DNA of 64,000 nucleotides from positions 1 to 64,000 of the forward strand of contig JANAVB010015632.1 of NCBI GenBank assembly GCA_029216955.1, written 5' to 3'. Both the position numbers and the translations under genes were made by a program. The notes under the pieces are model-generated. The model was given only the letters and a program-made list of their open reading frames with translations. It had not been told where the DNA came from and searched no databases. This DNA comes from Iris pallida (Eukaryota > Streptophyta > Magnoliopsida > Asparagales > Iridaceae). This document shows positions 39,241 to 51,117 of this stretch, piece after piece (position 1 is the first letter of the stretch; the number at the start of each line of letters is the position of its first letter).

Positions 39241-39609
39241 TAAAGAGCGTGGCGCGGGAAGGTTGCGCGGTCAGTGCTGCGCTAAAGAGCGTAGACTGTA
39301 GATCTTCTTCTCCAGGTCGAGAGGAACATCAAGAACACCAAAAATTTCATTCTTCATATCTTTGTCAAATCAAAGCCAAATCTAGATTTCCAAGGGTCTA
39401 ACTTGAATAAAATTGAATTCTCTTCCACACGGAAGCATCAAAACCCACAAAAATCTAACCAAAATAGATCAAAACCATGTAAATCCGAAAATAGTTAAAA
39501 CCTAGATCTAGAACAATGGAGACTCCAAATCATAAAATGTCAAGCACTAATATTGATCACCATGGCCTAATCTAGCTAATGAACAAATAAAATATGGTTC
39601 TCATGTGGT

Positions 39610-39626
39610 GGCAAGGTGCACTTGCC
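39610..39626. other. Interrupted palindrome in F left LTR
   Basis: GGCAAGGTGCACTTGCC has arms GGCAAG/CTTGCC. In element sense it overlaps CAGGCAAGTG, an exact match to the GC-type splice donor consensus. The right copy is at 47288-47304. Confidence 0.6.
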
Positions 39627-39945
39627 TGAAGGAAGAAGAAGGAGATGGAGAAGTTAATGGAAATAAATAGGAGAGAGAAAAGTTAGGTGGGATTTAATGG
39701 TGGAGGTTGTGGTGTGTTGAGGGTGGAGCATAGGCTAAGGTGTTCCATGCATATTAAACCAAACCAAACCAAATCAAACCAATTATCCTCCACAAAATAA
39801 ACCAAGCCAGGTAAAACCCAATTACGAGAACCAAAATCTGCAAGTCAAGCCAATTACAAGCATATGCCAAAATCCGAGAAAATAAATACTGGTCTGAAAT
39901 ACATGCAAGCTTGACAAAATACGTATTCAGAATATGGGTGTTACA

Positions 39946-39962
39946 ACTCTACCCACCTTAAA
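39946..39962 (-). other. Element F polypurine tract
   Basis: In element sense TAAGGTGGGTAGAGT precedes the LTR start TGTAACACCC. Confidence 0.82.
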
Positions 39963-40110
39963 AGAATTCCATCCTCGAAATTTAATCAAGGGGCTAGAGA
40001 GACAAGGACAAGTTATACTATTCATATACAAGCTATACTAAGCAGTCAATCAAACAATCACGCATGCAAGCAAGGACGGAAGGCATAAGGCATAAGAAAG
40101 ACATTATACC

Positions 40111-41373
40111 TTATGAGTCAAACAGGTAGGGATATCGCGATCGGATGTCGTTCTCATGCTTCCACGTTGACTCACCTAGAGAGTGATGACCCCAAGCAAC
40201 ACGGACTAAACTAATAGTCTTGTTCTTGAGTATCTTCTCTCTCCGGTCCAATATAGACACGGGCCTCTCCTCATACGAAAGGTTAGTACCAACAACCAGT
40301 TCCGAATGGTCTAGGATGTGACTCGGGTCCGGGACGTACCGTCGTAATTGGGACACATGGAATACATCATGCACCTCACTTAGCGATGACGGAAGAGCAA
40401 GATGATAGGATACATCTCCTACTCGCTCCAGGATATCGAACGGCCCTATATACCTAGGACTAAGCTTTCTCCGCACGCCAAAACGAATGACACCGCAGTT
40501 AGGAGAGATCCTGAGGAATACATGGTCGCCGATAGCAAACTCCAAGGGACGTCGATGAGCATCGGCCCAATGCCGCTGGCGATCTTGGACAACTCGAAGA
40601 CGATCTCTGATCCTTCTCACCACTTCAACTGTCTGGGCAATCATTTCTGGATCGAGCATCTGCCTCTCTCCAACATCATCCCATGCTAGCGGGGATCTGC
40701 ACTTCCTACCATACAGAGCCTCGAACGGAGCCATCTGGATACTGACCTGAAAACTATTGTTGTACGAGAATTCCACCAGGTGTAGGTGATCTTCCCACGA
40801 ACCATCGAAGTCGAGTGTACAAGATCTCAACATGTCTTCAAGAGTCTGGATAGTGTACTCTGACTGGCCATTTGTCTGCGGATGATATGCCGAACTGAAT
40901 TGGAGACGAGTTCCCGAACTCTCTTGTAAGCTACGCCAAAAGTACGATATAAACCTTGAATCTCGATCCGAGGTGATACTAACGGGCACACCGTGAAGCC
41001 TGACAATCTGCCTGAGGTACATCTCTGCCAACTGAGCCGTAGACTGCCCAACACTGAATGGGAGAAAATGAGCCACCTTCGTGAGCTGGTCAACTATAAC
41101 CCAAATAGCATCTCGACCAGCCGGGGATCTAGGCAATCCAGTCACAAAATCCATGGTCATATGCTCCCACTTCCATTCTGGAATCGGCAAGGGCTGAAGA
41201 AGTCCAGCGGGCCTCTGATGTTCAGCTTTAACCTGCTGGCAAACCAAACACCGAGAGACAAACCGGGCTATCTCCCTCTTCATGCCATTCCACCAGAAAT
41301 GCTGACGAATATTACGGTACATCTTCGTGCCACCGGGATGAATAGAATATTGTGAGCTGTAAGCTTCTGCCAT
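40111..41373 (-). pseudogene. Element F integrase and chromodomain part of pol
   Basis: This 420-codon stretch begins at [15 protein letters not shown], just before the integrase zinc-binding region (CLVC at 42-45). The catalytic residues are D75 (MDF), D136 (SDRD) and E172 (GQSEY), with D-35-E spacing. The GPFDIL and SQLRRYV motifs follow. A chromodomain occupies about 365-418 (SILDRR, VRVAWGHHSLGESTWK). The stretch is in a different frame from the RNase H piece. One base is missing near 41425 in the linker, so the reading frame of pol shifts there. The true coding continuation starts a few codons upstream of the ATG used here. All key residues look intact. Confidence 0.94.
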
Positions 41374-41426
41374 GACCTCCTGTCTGATATCTCCACTGGG
41401 AACACAAAGACGAGTGCCATGCCGAG

Positions 41427-42050
41427 TGTACTATCTTCATGAATGCACAACTCTGGCCTTCTTCCTGCCTCACACTCTGCTCTGAGCCGCTGAAGCTTGG
41501 AATCTGTAGACTGCGCCACTCGGATCCTCTCAACTATGTTGGACTGAACCTGTAGACTGGCCATCAATGCCACGTTGGAAGGAAGAACCACTTCAATTCC
41601 CATCTTCTGAAAATCTGCTAATAACTCTGGTTGCGCCGTTAGGAAATAAACTCCGGCTCTCCGGCTCAACGTATCTACTACAACGTTGGCCTTCCCTGGG
41701 TGATACTGTAAGTCCACATCGTAGTTCACCAATAGCTCAAGCCATCTCCTCTGCCATATATTAAGGTCCTTTTGGGTGAAAACATACTTCAGGCTCTTGT
41801 GATCAGTAAATATCTCCACTCTATCTTCGTACAAGTAGTGCCTCCACAACTTAAGTGCAAAGACTACTGCGGCCAGTTCCAAGTCGTGGGTCGGGTAAGT
41901 CTTCTCATGATCACGAAGTTGACGTGACGCATAAGATATTACCTTCCCATGCTGCATCAAGACACATCCCAATCCTCTGCCTGAAGCATCGTAATAAACT
42001 GTGAATCCTCCGGTCCTATCTGGAAGTGTGAGAATGGGAGCCATTATCAA
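41427..42050 (-). pseudogene. Element F RNase H part of pol
   Basis: This follows the RT piece in the same frame after one TGA at 42054-42056. It opens with [12 protein letters not shown] and has [26 protein letters not shown] and [15 protein letters not shown]. The last motif has VDT in place of the usual ADA, but the aspartate is retained. The polyprotein linker continues to about 41427, beyond which the frame is wrong; the open frame itself runs to 41280. Confidence 0.9.
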
Positions 42051-42053
42051 TCC

Positions 42054-44783
42054 TCACTTCAACTTCTCGAATGATTCCTGACACTCTGTTGTCCAAGCGA
42101 ACTGCACATCCTTGCGGGTCAACTGGGTCATCGGCGCTGAAATCCTTACAAAATCTGAAATAAATCGTCGGTAGTAGCCGGCTAATCCAAGGAAGCTGCG
42201 AACTTCTGCCACTGAGCTGGGTACTGGCCATGACTCGATAGCCACAATCTTCTGGGGATCCACTTCCACTCCTCCTCGAGTAATGATGTGACCCAAGTAC
42301 GAAATGCGATCGAGCCAGAACTCGTATTTACTGAACTTGGCGTACAACCGGTGCTCCCTAAGCGTCTGAAGGACGACTCTGAGATGCTGCTCATGCTCTG
42401 CTTCGCTCTTGCTGTAGACCAAGATATCATCTAGGAACACGATCACGAACTGATCCAGGTAAGGCATGAAAATGCGATTCATGAGGTCCATGAATACAGC
42501 TGGCGCATTGGTTGCTCCAAAGGGCATAACAAGGAACTCCCAATGCCCATACCTCGATCTAAACGCCGTCTTCGGGATGTCCTGCTCTCTGACTCTGATC
42601 TGGTGGTATCCTGACCGCAAGTCTATCTTCGAGAACACTGAAGCCCCTTTGAGTTGATCAAACAAGTCATCTATCCTCGGAAGAGGGTATCTGTTCTTGA
42701 TTGTCACTGAGTTCAAGGTACGATAATCTACACATAACCTGGACGTACCATCCTTCTTCTTGACAAGAAGCATCGGGGCTCCCCAAGGCGATCCACTTGT
42801 ACGAATGAATCCCTTGGTCCTGAGTTCTTCAATCATCTTGTACAAAATCTCCAACTCTGAAGGTGTCATTCTGTAGACTCTTTCTGATACTGGTGCTGTC
42901 CCGGGGATCAAGTCTATAGTGAACTCAATCTCCCGCTCTGACGGCATCCCTGGAAGTTCTTCTGGAAAGACATCTGGGAACTCTTCAACTATCCGGGGCA
43001 ACTGCACTGCTGCTACTGCCATCCGCAACACTGGGGATGATGGCTCCACTGCTCCTCTGGAAAAAGAAAACTTTGGCTCGCCTGGAATGCTAAAAATAAC
43101 TCTGCCAACATGGCAGTCTATCCTAGCATACTGGTTCCTCAACCAATCCATGCCTAGGATGACATCATAGTCTGCTATAGGGAATTCTATAAATCTAGCG
43201 GGAAACTCTCTACCGCTAACTACGATCCGACACGAGGAAAACACTCGATCTACTCCCACAAGACCATTAACAGTAAGTATATTGAGCCTTACTGATAATG
43301 ACTCTGGCTCCAATCCTATCCGTGTCACGAATCGTGCAGACATGAATGAATACGATGCACCAGAATCAAATAATACCAATGCTGGAAAGGAGTTAACGAG
43401 AATAGTACCTGCTACTACCTCACCTGGTACAACTTCTTCTTCTATAGCCATCATCATGGCCTGACCTCTAGCTGCGGGTCCCCTCTGCTGGAAACCTCTC
43501 TGCCTGCTCTGTACTGGAGCCTGGGCACACTGCTGCTGGAATGCCTGGGCCTGAGACAACAATGGCCTCGGGTACTGTTGTTGCTGCACAGGTGCTGGTC
43601 CCCTAACCGATGGACTGGTTAGGTTGGAAGAGGAAAAACTACCCCTATTCGGGCAGGCTCCTATCTTGTGATCTGTCGCTCCATAAGCTAGGCACAATCC
43701 TTGTGCCCTACGACAATCTGCCACCACATGGCCTGGCTTCCCGCAATGAGAACATCCCATCGCGAAAGTCTGCTTCTGCTTCTGCTGCTGCGGGTACATC
43801 GGGGTCGAATGCTGAACCGACGTCACTGAGGCCGCCCGCCTCGGAGTTCCAATGGTCAAACTTCTAGCTGCCGGGGCTGGGGCTGATGATTGGTGCATCT
43901 GACTGTGGGACCGCTTCCTACCTCCGGTCCTATCCACGATCCGCTGGGAGGTATACTCATGCCTCCTAGCTGCTCTCAAACCTGCATCAAACGTCTGGTG
44001 CTCGAACTGCTCGACTGCCAACAAGATCTCCAAATGCAATCCCTGCTGGAACCGCTGGGCCCTATCAAACTCGGTCGCCACCAAGGTGGGGGCAAACCTA
44101 CTGAGTCTAGAAAACTCAGATGCATAACTGTCAACTGTTCTGTCTCCTTGCTTCAAGTTGGTAAATCTCGTCTGCAAGTCGTATCGAGCCACAGCATCAA
44201 AATACTTCGTCTGAAATCTCTCTCTAAATACCGCCCAAGCTATGGGTGCCACTAATCCCATGGCTTGTGCTGTCCACCAACTGCAAGCTAAGTCCAACAA
44301 CTGCAGGTGTACCACCGCCACCTTCTCATTCTCAGGTGTCCTAGCTGCTTCCAGAATCACCTCGGTATCCTGAAGCCAAGCGTCCGCGGCAATCGCATCT
44401 TCGCTGCCGTCGAAGAATGGAGGGTTCAAGCGCTTGAAGCTGTTGGCCGCGCTGTTCCCTGGATGACCGCCTCTGGTCAAAGCATCTGCCACAGTCTGGT
44501 GCAAGGCGACTCCTCTACGATCCTGAGAAGCTATCAAGGTCCTGATGAGACCTACCAAAGTGCCATCATCCGGCTCAGCAGGCTGAACATGCTGAACTGG
44601 GGGCTCTCCTCCAGGAGGTATAACCCGGGAGGCAACTCCGAAATGCTGGGCTTGATCTCCAGGTTGCTGGTCCACGGGAGGTGCTCCACCTTGCTGATCG
44701 GCGGGGTCAGGTACAGTGCCGCTGAAGAAGACGACACAGGAAAACAATAAGAAAGGACCAGAACAGATCAACGATACAAGCAT
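42054..44783 (-). pseudogene. Element F gag, protease and reverse transcriptase
   Basis: This 909-codon open stretch is the longest in the window. The gag domain covers about 118-275 (SCSWW-type motif at 166-170, [18 protein letters not shown]). The first zinc knuckle is complete ([14 protein letters not shown], 344-357). The second has tyrosine for a cysteine ([14 protein letters not shown], 364-377). Protease has [10 protein letters not shown] (471-480) and LGMDWL. Reverse transcriptase has [13 protein letters not shown] and the catalytic FLDD (783-786). It ends at a TGA in the RT-RNase H connection, which is a nonsense codon because the same frame continues as RNase H. The first 22 residues are hydrophobic and unlike gag, so translation probably starts further downstream. 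It lies 106 bp from the primer binding site. Confidence 0.94.
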
Positions 44784-44888
44784 GTGATCAGGTCAAGATT
44801 CCAGAGATTTAGAGGATATGAACGGAGATCAAGGACGAGTACTGATTGAGACATCTATCGGTAAACCCTCACATTTCTTGATTGACAA

Positions 44889-44906
44889 GACCTGCATGGG
44901 CCACCA
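44889..44906 (-). other. Element F primer binding site
   Basis: In element sense TGGTGGCCCATGCAGGTC, nine bases inside the 5' LTR, matching tRNA-Ile(AAU). Confidence 0.86.
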
Positions 44907-44915
44907 CTTAAACCA

Positions 44916-47645
44916 TGTCACGCCTAGAACCAGAATATTGGAGAGCGGGGGCGAACATAGCCAGCTACATATATTGAAATGAAGTCCATCTTGCTATACG
45001 GTCACGGCTGTCTAGATATGAGGGTTTACTACAAGCCAACGGTCTCTTAAGGTCAAGCCTATTGTCTCAATCTCAAGCAAGTAATATAATTACAAGATGT
45101 TTGACCACCAAATATACAATAAAAGGCGTCCCAAATATTACATATCAGCTGATCATGAAGCTAGTCGTACAAAATGCTAGGACTAGCAAGAGTTAAGTCA
45201 TACATGATCAACCCTAGGATTTGTTAATCATGTTTACAGCCCGTAGGCAGACAATAAGTAAAGATGCTTCGAGCTAATAGGTGCTCGTCGGCTAAACGCC
45301 TCAAAAGAATAAATTTACAATAGAGTGAGCGAAACAAAATAGAAAACCCACTCGTAGCCCGGGTTCCTTCTAGTCGCCACCATCGGGCTGGAGGTTCGGT
45401 AGATCCTCGGGAGCTGCTCCGAAATTTGGCCACACAAAACCAGCTGGATCAAACCCCAGAAAGAACAAGTACCACAAAGGAGGCCACAAAATAAGAACAA
45501 AAGCCAGCATATCAGAACATAAGAAAAGAAATAGAAGAAGGTACAAGTAATAAAGAGTACAACAGGACAATAAACGACTAGTGACGTGGGACCATTCCGG
45601 GAGCCAGGTTACAACCCTTAAACCAAACAAGGACCGAGATTGTAACCCTTCGCCTGAATAGCACTCTGTCTCCACCCATTTATTGTTAGAGATAAGTAAA
45701 ACAAGCATGTACAAGAGTAGCCAGGTATAGGGACTAGACAAGACTTAGACAAGGCTAGACTCCATCCATTCACAAGCGGCCAAGCAATTACTACGGCTTA
45801 CTACTTAACTAACTAGGGTTATCACAAGCCTTAATTACTAACAAGATGCAATGAGAATTTCCCAGTCCCAAGCCCTGCAGACCATCCAGTATCCTTCTGC
45901 GGGTTGAGAGTAGGGTTGGGTACATCGCCCTGGAGACGATATACCCTTAGGTGACTTAGAGGGTGCAACACATGGCAGTGCGCTGGAAATGTGCTCTACT
46001 CGTCGGCAAGCTACAAGTCCAATTAAGAGCGCCCAGATAACAAGATTGCCTGTGACTGAAAATTCTCCATGAACTATAGTTAGATCTAGTCATTAGCCTA
46101 ATCCATGTTCAGTGCGAATCCCTGACCGTGGGAAACCAGGAAGTCACGTCCTAGACATGATGTAAGACCAAACAAGTGGATTACACAAGCAAGCAAGCAG
46201 GAACACCCACGGTGTCGAGTTGATTATACGAGTCAAGTTACAAGTTACAAGTCGAGTTAGGAGTGCGCCGCCACGGGCCACTATCAAGTTATCAAGATAA
46301 ATCATGTCAGGGTACTTGTTAGGAGTGCACCACGACGGGCCACTATTATGTCAGGTTGGTCATATCAGGAGTGCACCACTACGGGTCACTGTCATGTTAT
46401 GCTAGTTCCTTGTCATACCATGCCATGTACAATAGTCATTCCAAACATATTCAGTAAAATCAAGTTCATGACAAAAGGCGTAAGGATATAAAATGGACGT
46501 AAAATATCTAATAAAATATCAATATACAGGGCTATAGAAGAGCCAAGCTTAAAGAAATAAAACCAAAACTCCAAGAGCCAATGGTTTGCGCAAGGGGTCA
46601 GGGGGTTGGATTGCGCAGGGCGTCAGCTGCGCAGAGATAAAGTGCGCAGGGTGCAGACTGCGCAGGGTGCCAAGTGCGCAGGAACACAGGGCGCAGGGTT
46701 GGGTGGCGCAGGAATGGTTGGCGCAGGCTGCGAAGTGCATAGACTTAGACTGCGCAGGCAATGGATGGCGCAGGATACAAACTGCGCAGGCTTAGACTGC
46801 ACAGGCAATGGATGGCGCAGGATGCTGACTGCGCAGGGATCAAGCGCGCAGGAGCCGATGGCGCAGGGTTGGTTGTACAATCGGGCAGCGGCCAGGCTGC
46901 GCAGTCAGCGACCAACGCTAAAGAGCGCGGCACGGGGAGGCTGCGCGGTCAGTGCTGCGCTAAAGAGCACAGACTGTAGATCTTCTTCTCCAGGCCGAGA
47001 GGAACATCAAAAACACCAAAAATTTCATTCTTCATATCTTTGTCAATTCAAAGCCAAATCTAGATTTCTAAGGGTCTAACTTGAGTAAAATTGAATTCTC
47101 TTCCACATGGAAGCATCAAAACCCACAAAAATCCAACCAAAATAGATCAAAACCATGTAAATCTGAAAATAGTTAAAACCTAGATCTAGAACAATGGAGA
47201 CTCCAAATCATAAAATGTCAAGCACTAATGTTGATCACCATGGCCTAATCTAGCTAATGAACAAATAAAATATGGTTCTCATGTGGTGGCAAGGTGCACT
47301 TGCCTATGGGTGGAGTGTTGTGTAGAGGAAGGAAGAAGAAGGAGATAGAAAAGTTAATAGAAATAAAGAGGATAGAGAAAAGTTAGGTGGGATTTAATGG
47401 TGGAGGTTGCGGTGTGTTGAGGGTGGAGCATAGGCTAAGGTGTTCCATGCATATTAAACCAAACCAAACCAAATCAAACCAATTCTCCTCCACAAAATAA
47501 ACCAAGCCAGGTAAAACCCAATTACGAAAACCAAAATCTGCAAGTCAAGCCAATTACAAGCATATGCCAAAATCCGAGAAAATAAATACTGGTCTGAAAT
47601 ACATGCAAGCTTGACAAAATACGTATTCAGAATATGGGTGTTACA
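44916..47645 (-). repeat. Element F 5' LTR (right copy)
   Basis: Starts TGTCACGCCTAG and ends GGGTGTTACA before the AGCAA duplication. It has the same internal features as the left copy. Confidence 0.94.
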
Positions 47646-47650
47646 AGCAA
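47646..47650. other. Target site duplication of element F, right copy
   Basis: AGCAA, identical to 37249-37253. Confidence 0.94.
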
Positions 47651-48679
47651 GGAAAGACCCAAGACACGCCATCTCCGAATGAATAGAGAAGATCACGACC
47701 ATGGCTAGAATACCTACGAATGACAATAGCACACACCTGGAGAGATAATCAGGTCCTCAAAGGGACGTAACAAGATCCATAATATCATGCCATATGAACT
47801 GAATAAATACTGCTAAATAATAATAAGTAAGATCGGATCATAACATGGTCCAATACCTCACTATTTAGATTAGCGTACCATCCTCCCAACCAAACAAAGA
47901 CAAGAGATGGCACACTAACCCACGATGAAGTATATTTCCAAGTCACACAAGGTTTAATACCTTCTCATCGGAGTAGTAAGCCACACCTACAATCAAATAA
48001 GGACAAGATGTGGCAAACTAATCCGTAACAAGATTCTGCTCTAAGCCACGGTCAGATACAAGTACCCAAACCAAGAGTACTCATACCTAACGGATAAGGG
48101 CGTCTAACCAATCTAAGTGAATGCAGTTTTATGAACAGTTCATGGTCGCATGACTACCGGGTCAAGTCAGGAAAAGTACCAATACAGTACAGTACCTCAG
48201 TAGCGAGTCACAACACCATATATTATTTCTCAGTATCGAGCGAGTCTATAGCATATAGTCTACCTATCGTTCCTCAGTAGCGAGCGAGTCTACGATAGAT
48301 AGGGTGGTAGTCAACTTTCAATCATGTTCTTCCCATTCAATGCTAACTCATAACTGCTAAGTCTTTTAGCATGCAACTCTATTAGCAGTTATTTCCTAAC
48401 ATACGGCTTATACGTACTGGTGGCCAGCCAATCATGCATGTCCGAGTCCTATATGTGACTCACAACAATATAGTATAAATGTGTCAAGGCCTATGAATGC
48501 AACACACAAAGGGTTGTCCCTTAAATCTAAGTTCAATGTATAAGAAAATAGTACATAGCAGGAATAGAACTAAACAGTAAAAATTCTATCTACTTATGTC
48601 ATGTATCACAGTTTATTTTGCAAAAAATAAATAATAAATAAATACATGAATATGAGCTAAAGTAAAATAATTAGCTAAT

Positions 48680-48695
48680 GGCAAGGTACCTTGCC
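48680..48695. other. Perfect 16-bp palindrome in E left LTR
   Basis: GGCAAGGTACCTTGCC is a perfect inverted repeat. In element sense it is preceded by CTCA and forms CAGGCAAGG, like a GC-type donor. The right LTR has the same sequence at 55203-55218. Confidence 0.7.
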
Positions 48696-49984
48696 TGAGG
48701 TTATGTGCAAAAGGGAATAATCTAGTAGCTCGAACCAGCAAATAAATGAAGCAAGAAAAGCCAAATCTCGCAGATGACTCCGGATGCTGTAATAAACATC
48801 ACGAACGAGTTTGGAATAAAAGATATGTCTAGAAAACGCCTGTCCAAAAGTCAAATTCTGGAACATGGATAAAATAGTAATTTTGGGTCAAAATAATGTC
48901 CGCCATTGGACCCATTTTGTACCGAAATGCGTGCTAGAATCTACGGTCTCTAAAATTTTCAAACTATATGTCTACGAGTCCGATTTGAGGAGACGAACTC
49001 AACGGTATGTCCAGTTTTGGATTTCGATGAACCGTGCACAAATTCGCCCGTTGAGTGGGATTGTGGGCCCGCCAAAATAGCGTCCCGGTCAACGGTCTCA
49101 GAATCGGACCAAACTTGGCATACAGGACCAAAAAATGGTATGGTCCTGCTGGCACAAGTTTTGTCTCGATTTGACGAACGTGCACAAAGTAATTGAAAAT
49201 TTTGCAAAGAGGCCGATACGGTAAATTTTGACGGATACGTATCAAATTCGTCGCGCACACACAACCAATTTGAATTCTGTCAAAGCCCACACGTCCACGA
49301 AGTCGATACGCATCTTTTGATACTTTCGGTTCGCGACCACGTCGCCCAGTTTGGCGGGACATACGTCGTATCAAGATTTTTTTTAACATTTTAAAACATA
49401 TTTTCCTCTAACTTGGAACTGATTTAAAACAGAATATAACCAGCAAAAATAAAAACTAAAAATGGGGTATTGTAGCCGTATATGTTGTATTCTAGTTTAT
49501 TCAAGTGGATTTCAAAATCGGTCTCTGGTTTGACAGTAATCGGACCTCAAAGTAGGGTCGATAGGACAGTTTCTAATGTCCAAAAATCAAAAAAAATTCT
49601 CGATTTTGGAACTCATTTTTCGTCGCGTACGATATGAAATAAAATAAACTACTTGAAGGAATTTAAAGACGTATGGTTGTGTTCATACCGGCGAAGATGG
49701 TTCACAAAACGGTGGAGTGATGAAGGTGAAAATGCGTCGCGAAGTCGAGGCTTCGCTGCTACCGCTGCTACTGCCCGCTGTTGCGGTTGTACGCTGCCGC
49801 TGCGCTTCCCGACGGTTGCGGCCACGCGCGGCGATGGCGTCGCTGGCGTCGCTGGCGGGTGGCCGCCCCAAGGCTGGGGTGGGGTGTCGCTAGGGATGGC
49901 TAGGGTTTCGAAGTTTAAATGTTGCTGTTGTTGTCGTTGGTATTGTTGTTGGTGGTGGTGGTGTTGTTTAAACAAGGGTCGGCC

Positions 49985-50008
49985 CCTCCCTCCTTTTATA
50001 TGCAACTC
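49985..50008 (-). promoter_or_regulatory. Candidate TATA box in E LTR
   Basis: In element sense GCATATAAAAGGAGGG is a good plant TATA box about 1.1 kb into the LTR. The truncated right (5') LTR lacks this region. Confidence 0.5.
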
Positions 50009-50070
50009 TGTTGTTGTGTCCTTAATTTGAAGATGTGTGGTCGGTTCCCACTTGTGGGGCAGACCACACA

Positions 50071-50094
50071 TTGTTTTTTTCTTTTCAAATCAAA

Positions 50095-50137
<43 letters not shown>

Positions 50138-50149
50138 TTATATATATTT

Positions 50150-50206
<57 letters not shown>

Positions 50207-50225
50207 TTTTTCTTTTCAAATCAAA

Positions 50226-50313
<88 letters not shown>
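50071..50313. repeat. Compound (TA)n region with duplicated flank
   Basis: TA tracts of 29, about 45 and about 80 bp are broken by short T-rich spacers. The spacer ATTGTTTTTTTCTTTTCAAA... occurs twice (50071-50103 and 50201-50233), so the block has been duplicated with a TA tract. Confidence 0.93.
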
Positions 50314-50321
<8 letters not shown>

Positions 50322-50399
50322 CACCATAAATCTATATAAAAAAATCCAAATAATAATTTAATATCATCTATCCAATTATTTAATATATTTAAACACATC

Positions 50400-50403
<4 letters not shown>

Positions 50404-50442
<39 letters not shown>

Positions 50443-50459
50443 TCAGTTAAATCAATCTC

Positions 50460-50492
<33 letters not shown>
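50404..50492. repeat. (AT)n and (AAT)n microsatellites
   Basis: About 35 bp of AT dinucleotides (50404-50438), then about 31 bp of AAT trinucleotides (50461-50492). Confidence 0.97.
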
Positions 50493-50493
<1 letters not shown>

Positions 50494-51117
50494 GAATGAA
50501 TATGTTTATTGAATCTCCACAAAATAATTTTAATAATAATATAATAATAAAATCGTCCCAATGGGTGAACTTTATCACACACCCTTATTTGGGTCTAGAA
50601 AACTGTACAATTTTATAAAATATTATTTAATAATAAAAATATCAATAATTGTACAAATAATTAAATAAGTAGAAATTGTACATGAAATCCTAAAATAATT
50701 TTGAAAATATTTTTACGTACATAAAATATGTCCACATGGCCACCTTGGTCCCATCACATGCCTACCTGGGCTTAAATTTGGTCCGGGCCCAGTTCAGACT
50801 TGTTTGGCCCAACCGGGTCATCTAAAAATTAATATATAAAATGATATCATATTAAAATAATTTAAATGAGTCAATTCACAGCTTGGTCTGGTTTTTCTAG
50901 TTTGGACATCACTATATCTAGGCTTCCTCGGCATGGCTAGTACACTAGTCAAGGCACACTGCTACATCTTCCGTGCCAAAATTCATGGTAGTCTTGTGCT
51001 CCAAAATTCAACAATGGCTAAGGTCCTTACTAATAAAAAAATCATAAATTGCATAAATTTATTTTTAAGTTTTTTAAATAACAAAAAAAATATTTTCAAA
51101 AATTTAGGGGTTTTATA

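Larger units (their letters stand above)
37254..39945 (-). repeat. Element F 3' LTR (left copy)
   Basis: It starts TGTCACGCCCCAG and ends GGGTGTTACA at the polypurine tract. It includes a short acidic open frame (ending 37709), three loose repeats of GAGTGCGCC...CCACTAT (38598-38730), the GCGCAGG-rich array (38930-39240) and the palindrome at 39610-39626. Confidence 0.94.
37254..47645 (-). mobile_element. Element F: Tekay/Del-type chromovirus, near-complete
   Basis: A 10,392-bp element has two full LTRs (2,692 and 2,730 bp) starting TGTCACGCC and ending GGGTGTTACA. It is flanked by AGCAA duplications. Inside are the primer binding site, gag-protease-RT-RNase H-integrase-chromodomain and a polypurine tract. 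Only one nonsense codon and one single-base frame change were found in pol. The LTRs look about 2% different by eye over the first few hundred bases. It is the youngest layer of the E/F nest. Confidence 0.95.
47651..51117 (-). repeat. Element E 3' LTR, inner part
   Basis: This continues the E LTR after element F. It matches 54145-55890 of the right LTR up to about 49367 and then extends alone to 51117, where it ends ...GGGGTTTTATA. The expected TGTAAAACC start in element sense has become TATAAAACC. It contains tandem CTCAGTA(G/T)CGAGCGAGTCTA units (48178-48300), a GC-rich coding-like but empty stretch (49690-49990) and several microsatellites. Confidence 0.88.

Noticed and set aside
44717..44783. 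Signal peptide at the start of the F gag frame
   Set aside because: The hydrophobic first 22 codons are probably untranslated leader read in frame; gag proteins are cytoplasmic and the gag-like sequence starts further on.
37254..47645. An infectious retrovirus-like element with an envelope gene
   Set aside because: After the chromodomain only the polypurine tract and LTR follow; no envelope-like frame with signal or membrane segments is present.
49649..50071. Frames of 125-140 codons on both strands in the GC-rich part of the E LTR
   Set aside because: Composition-driven, within an LTR, with no similarity I recognise.
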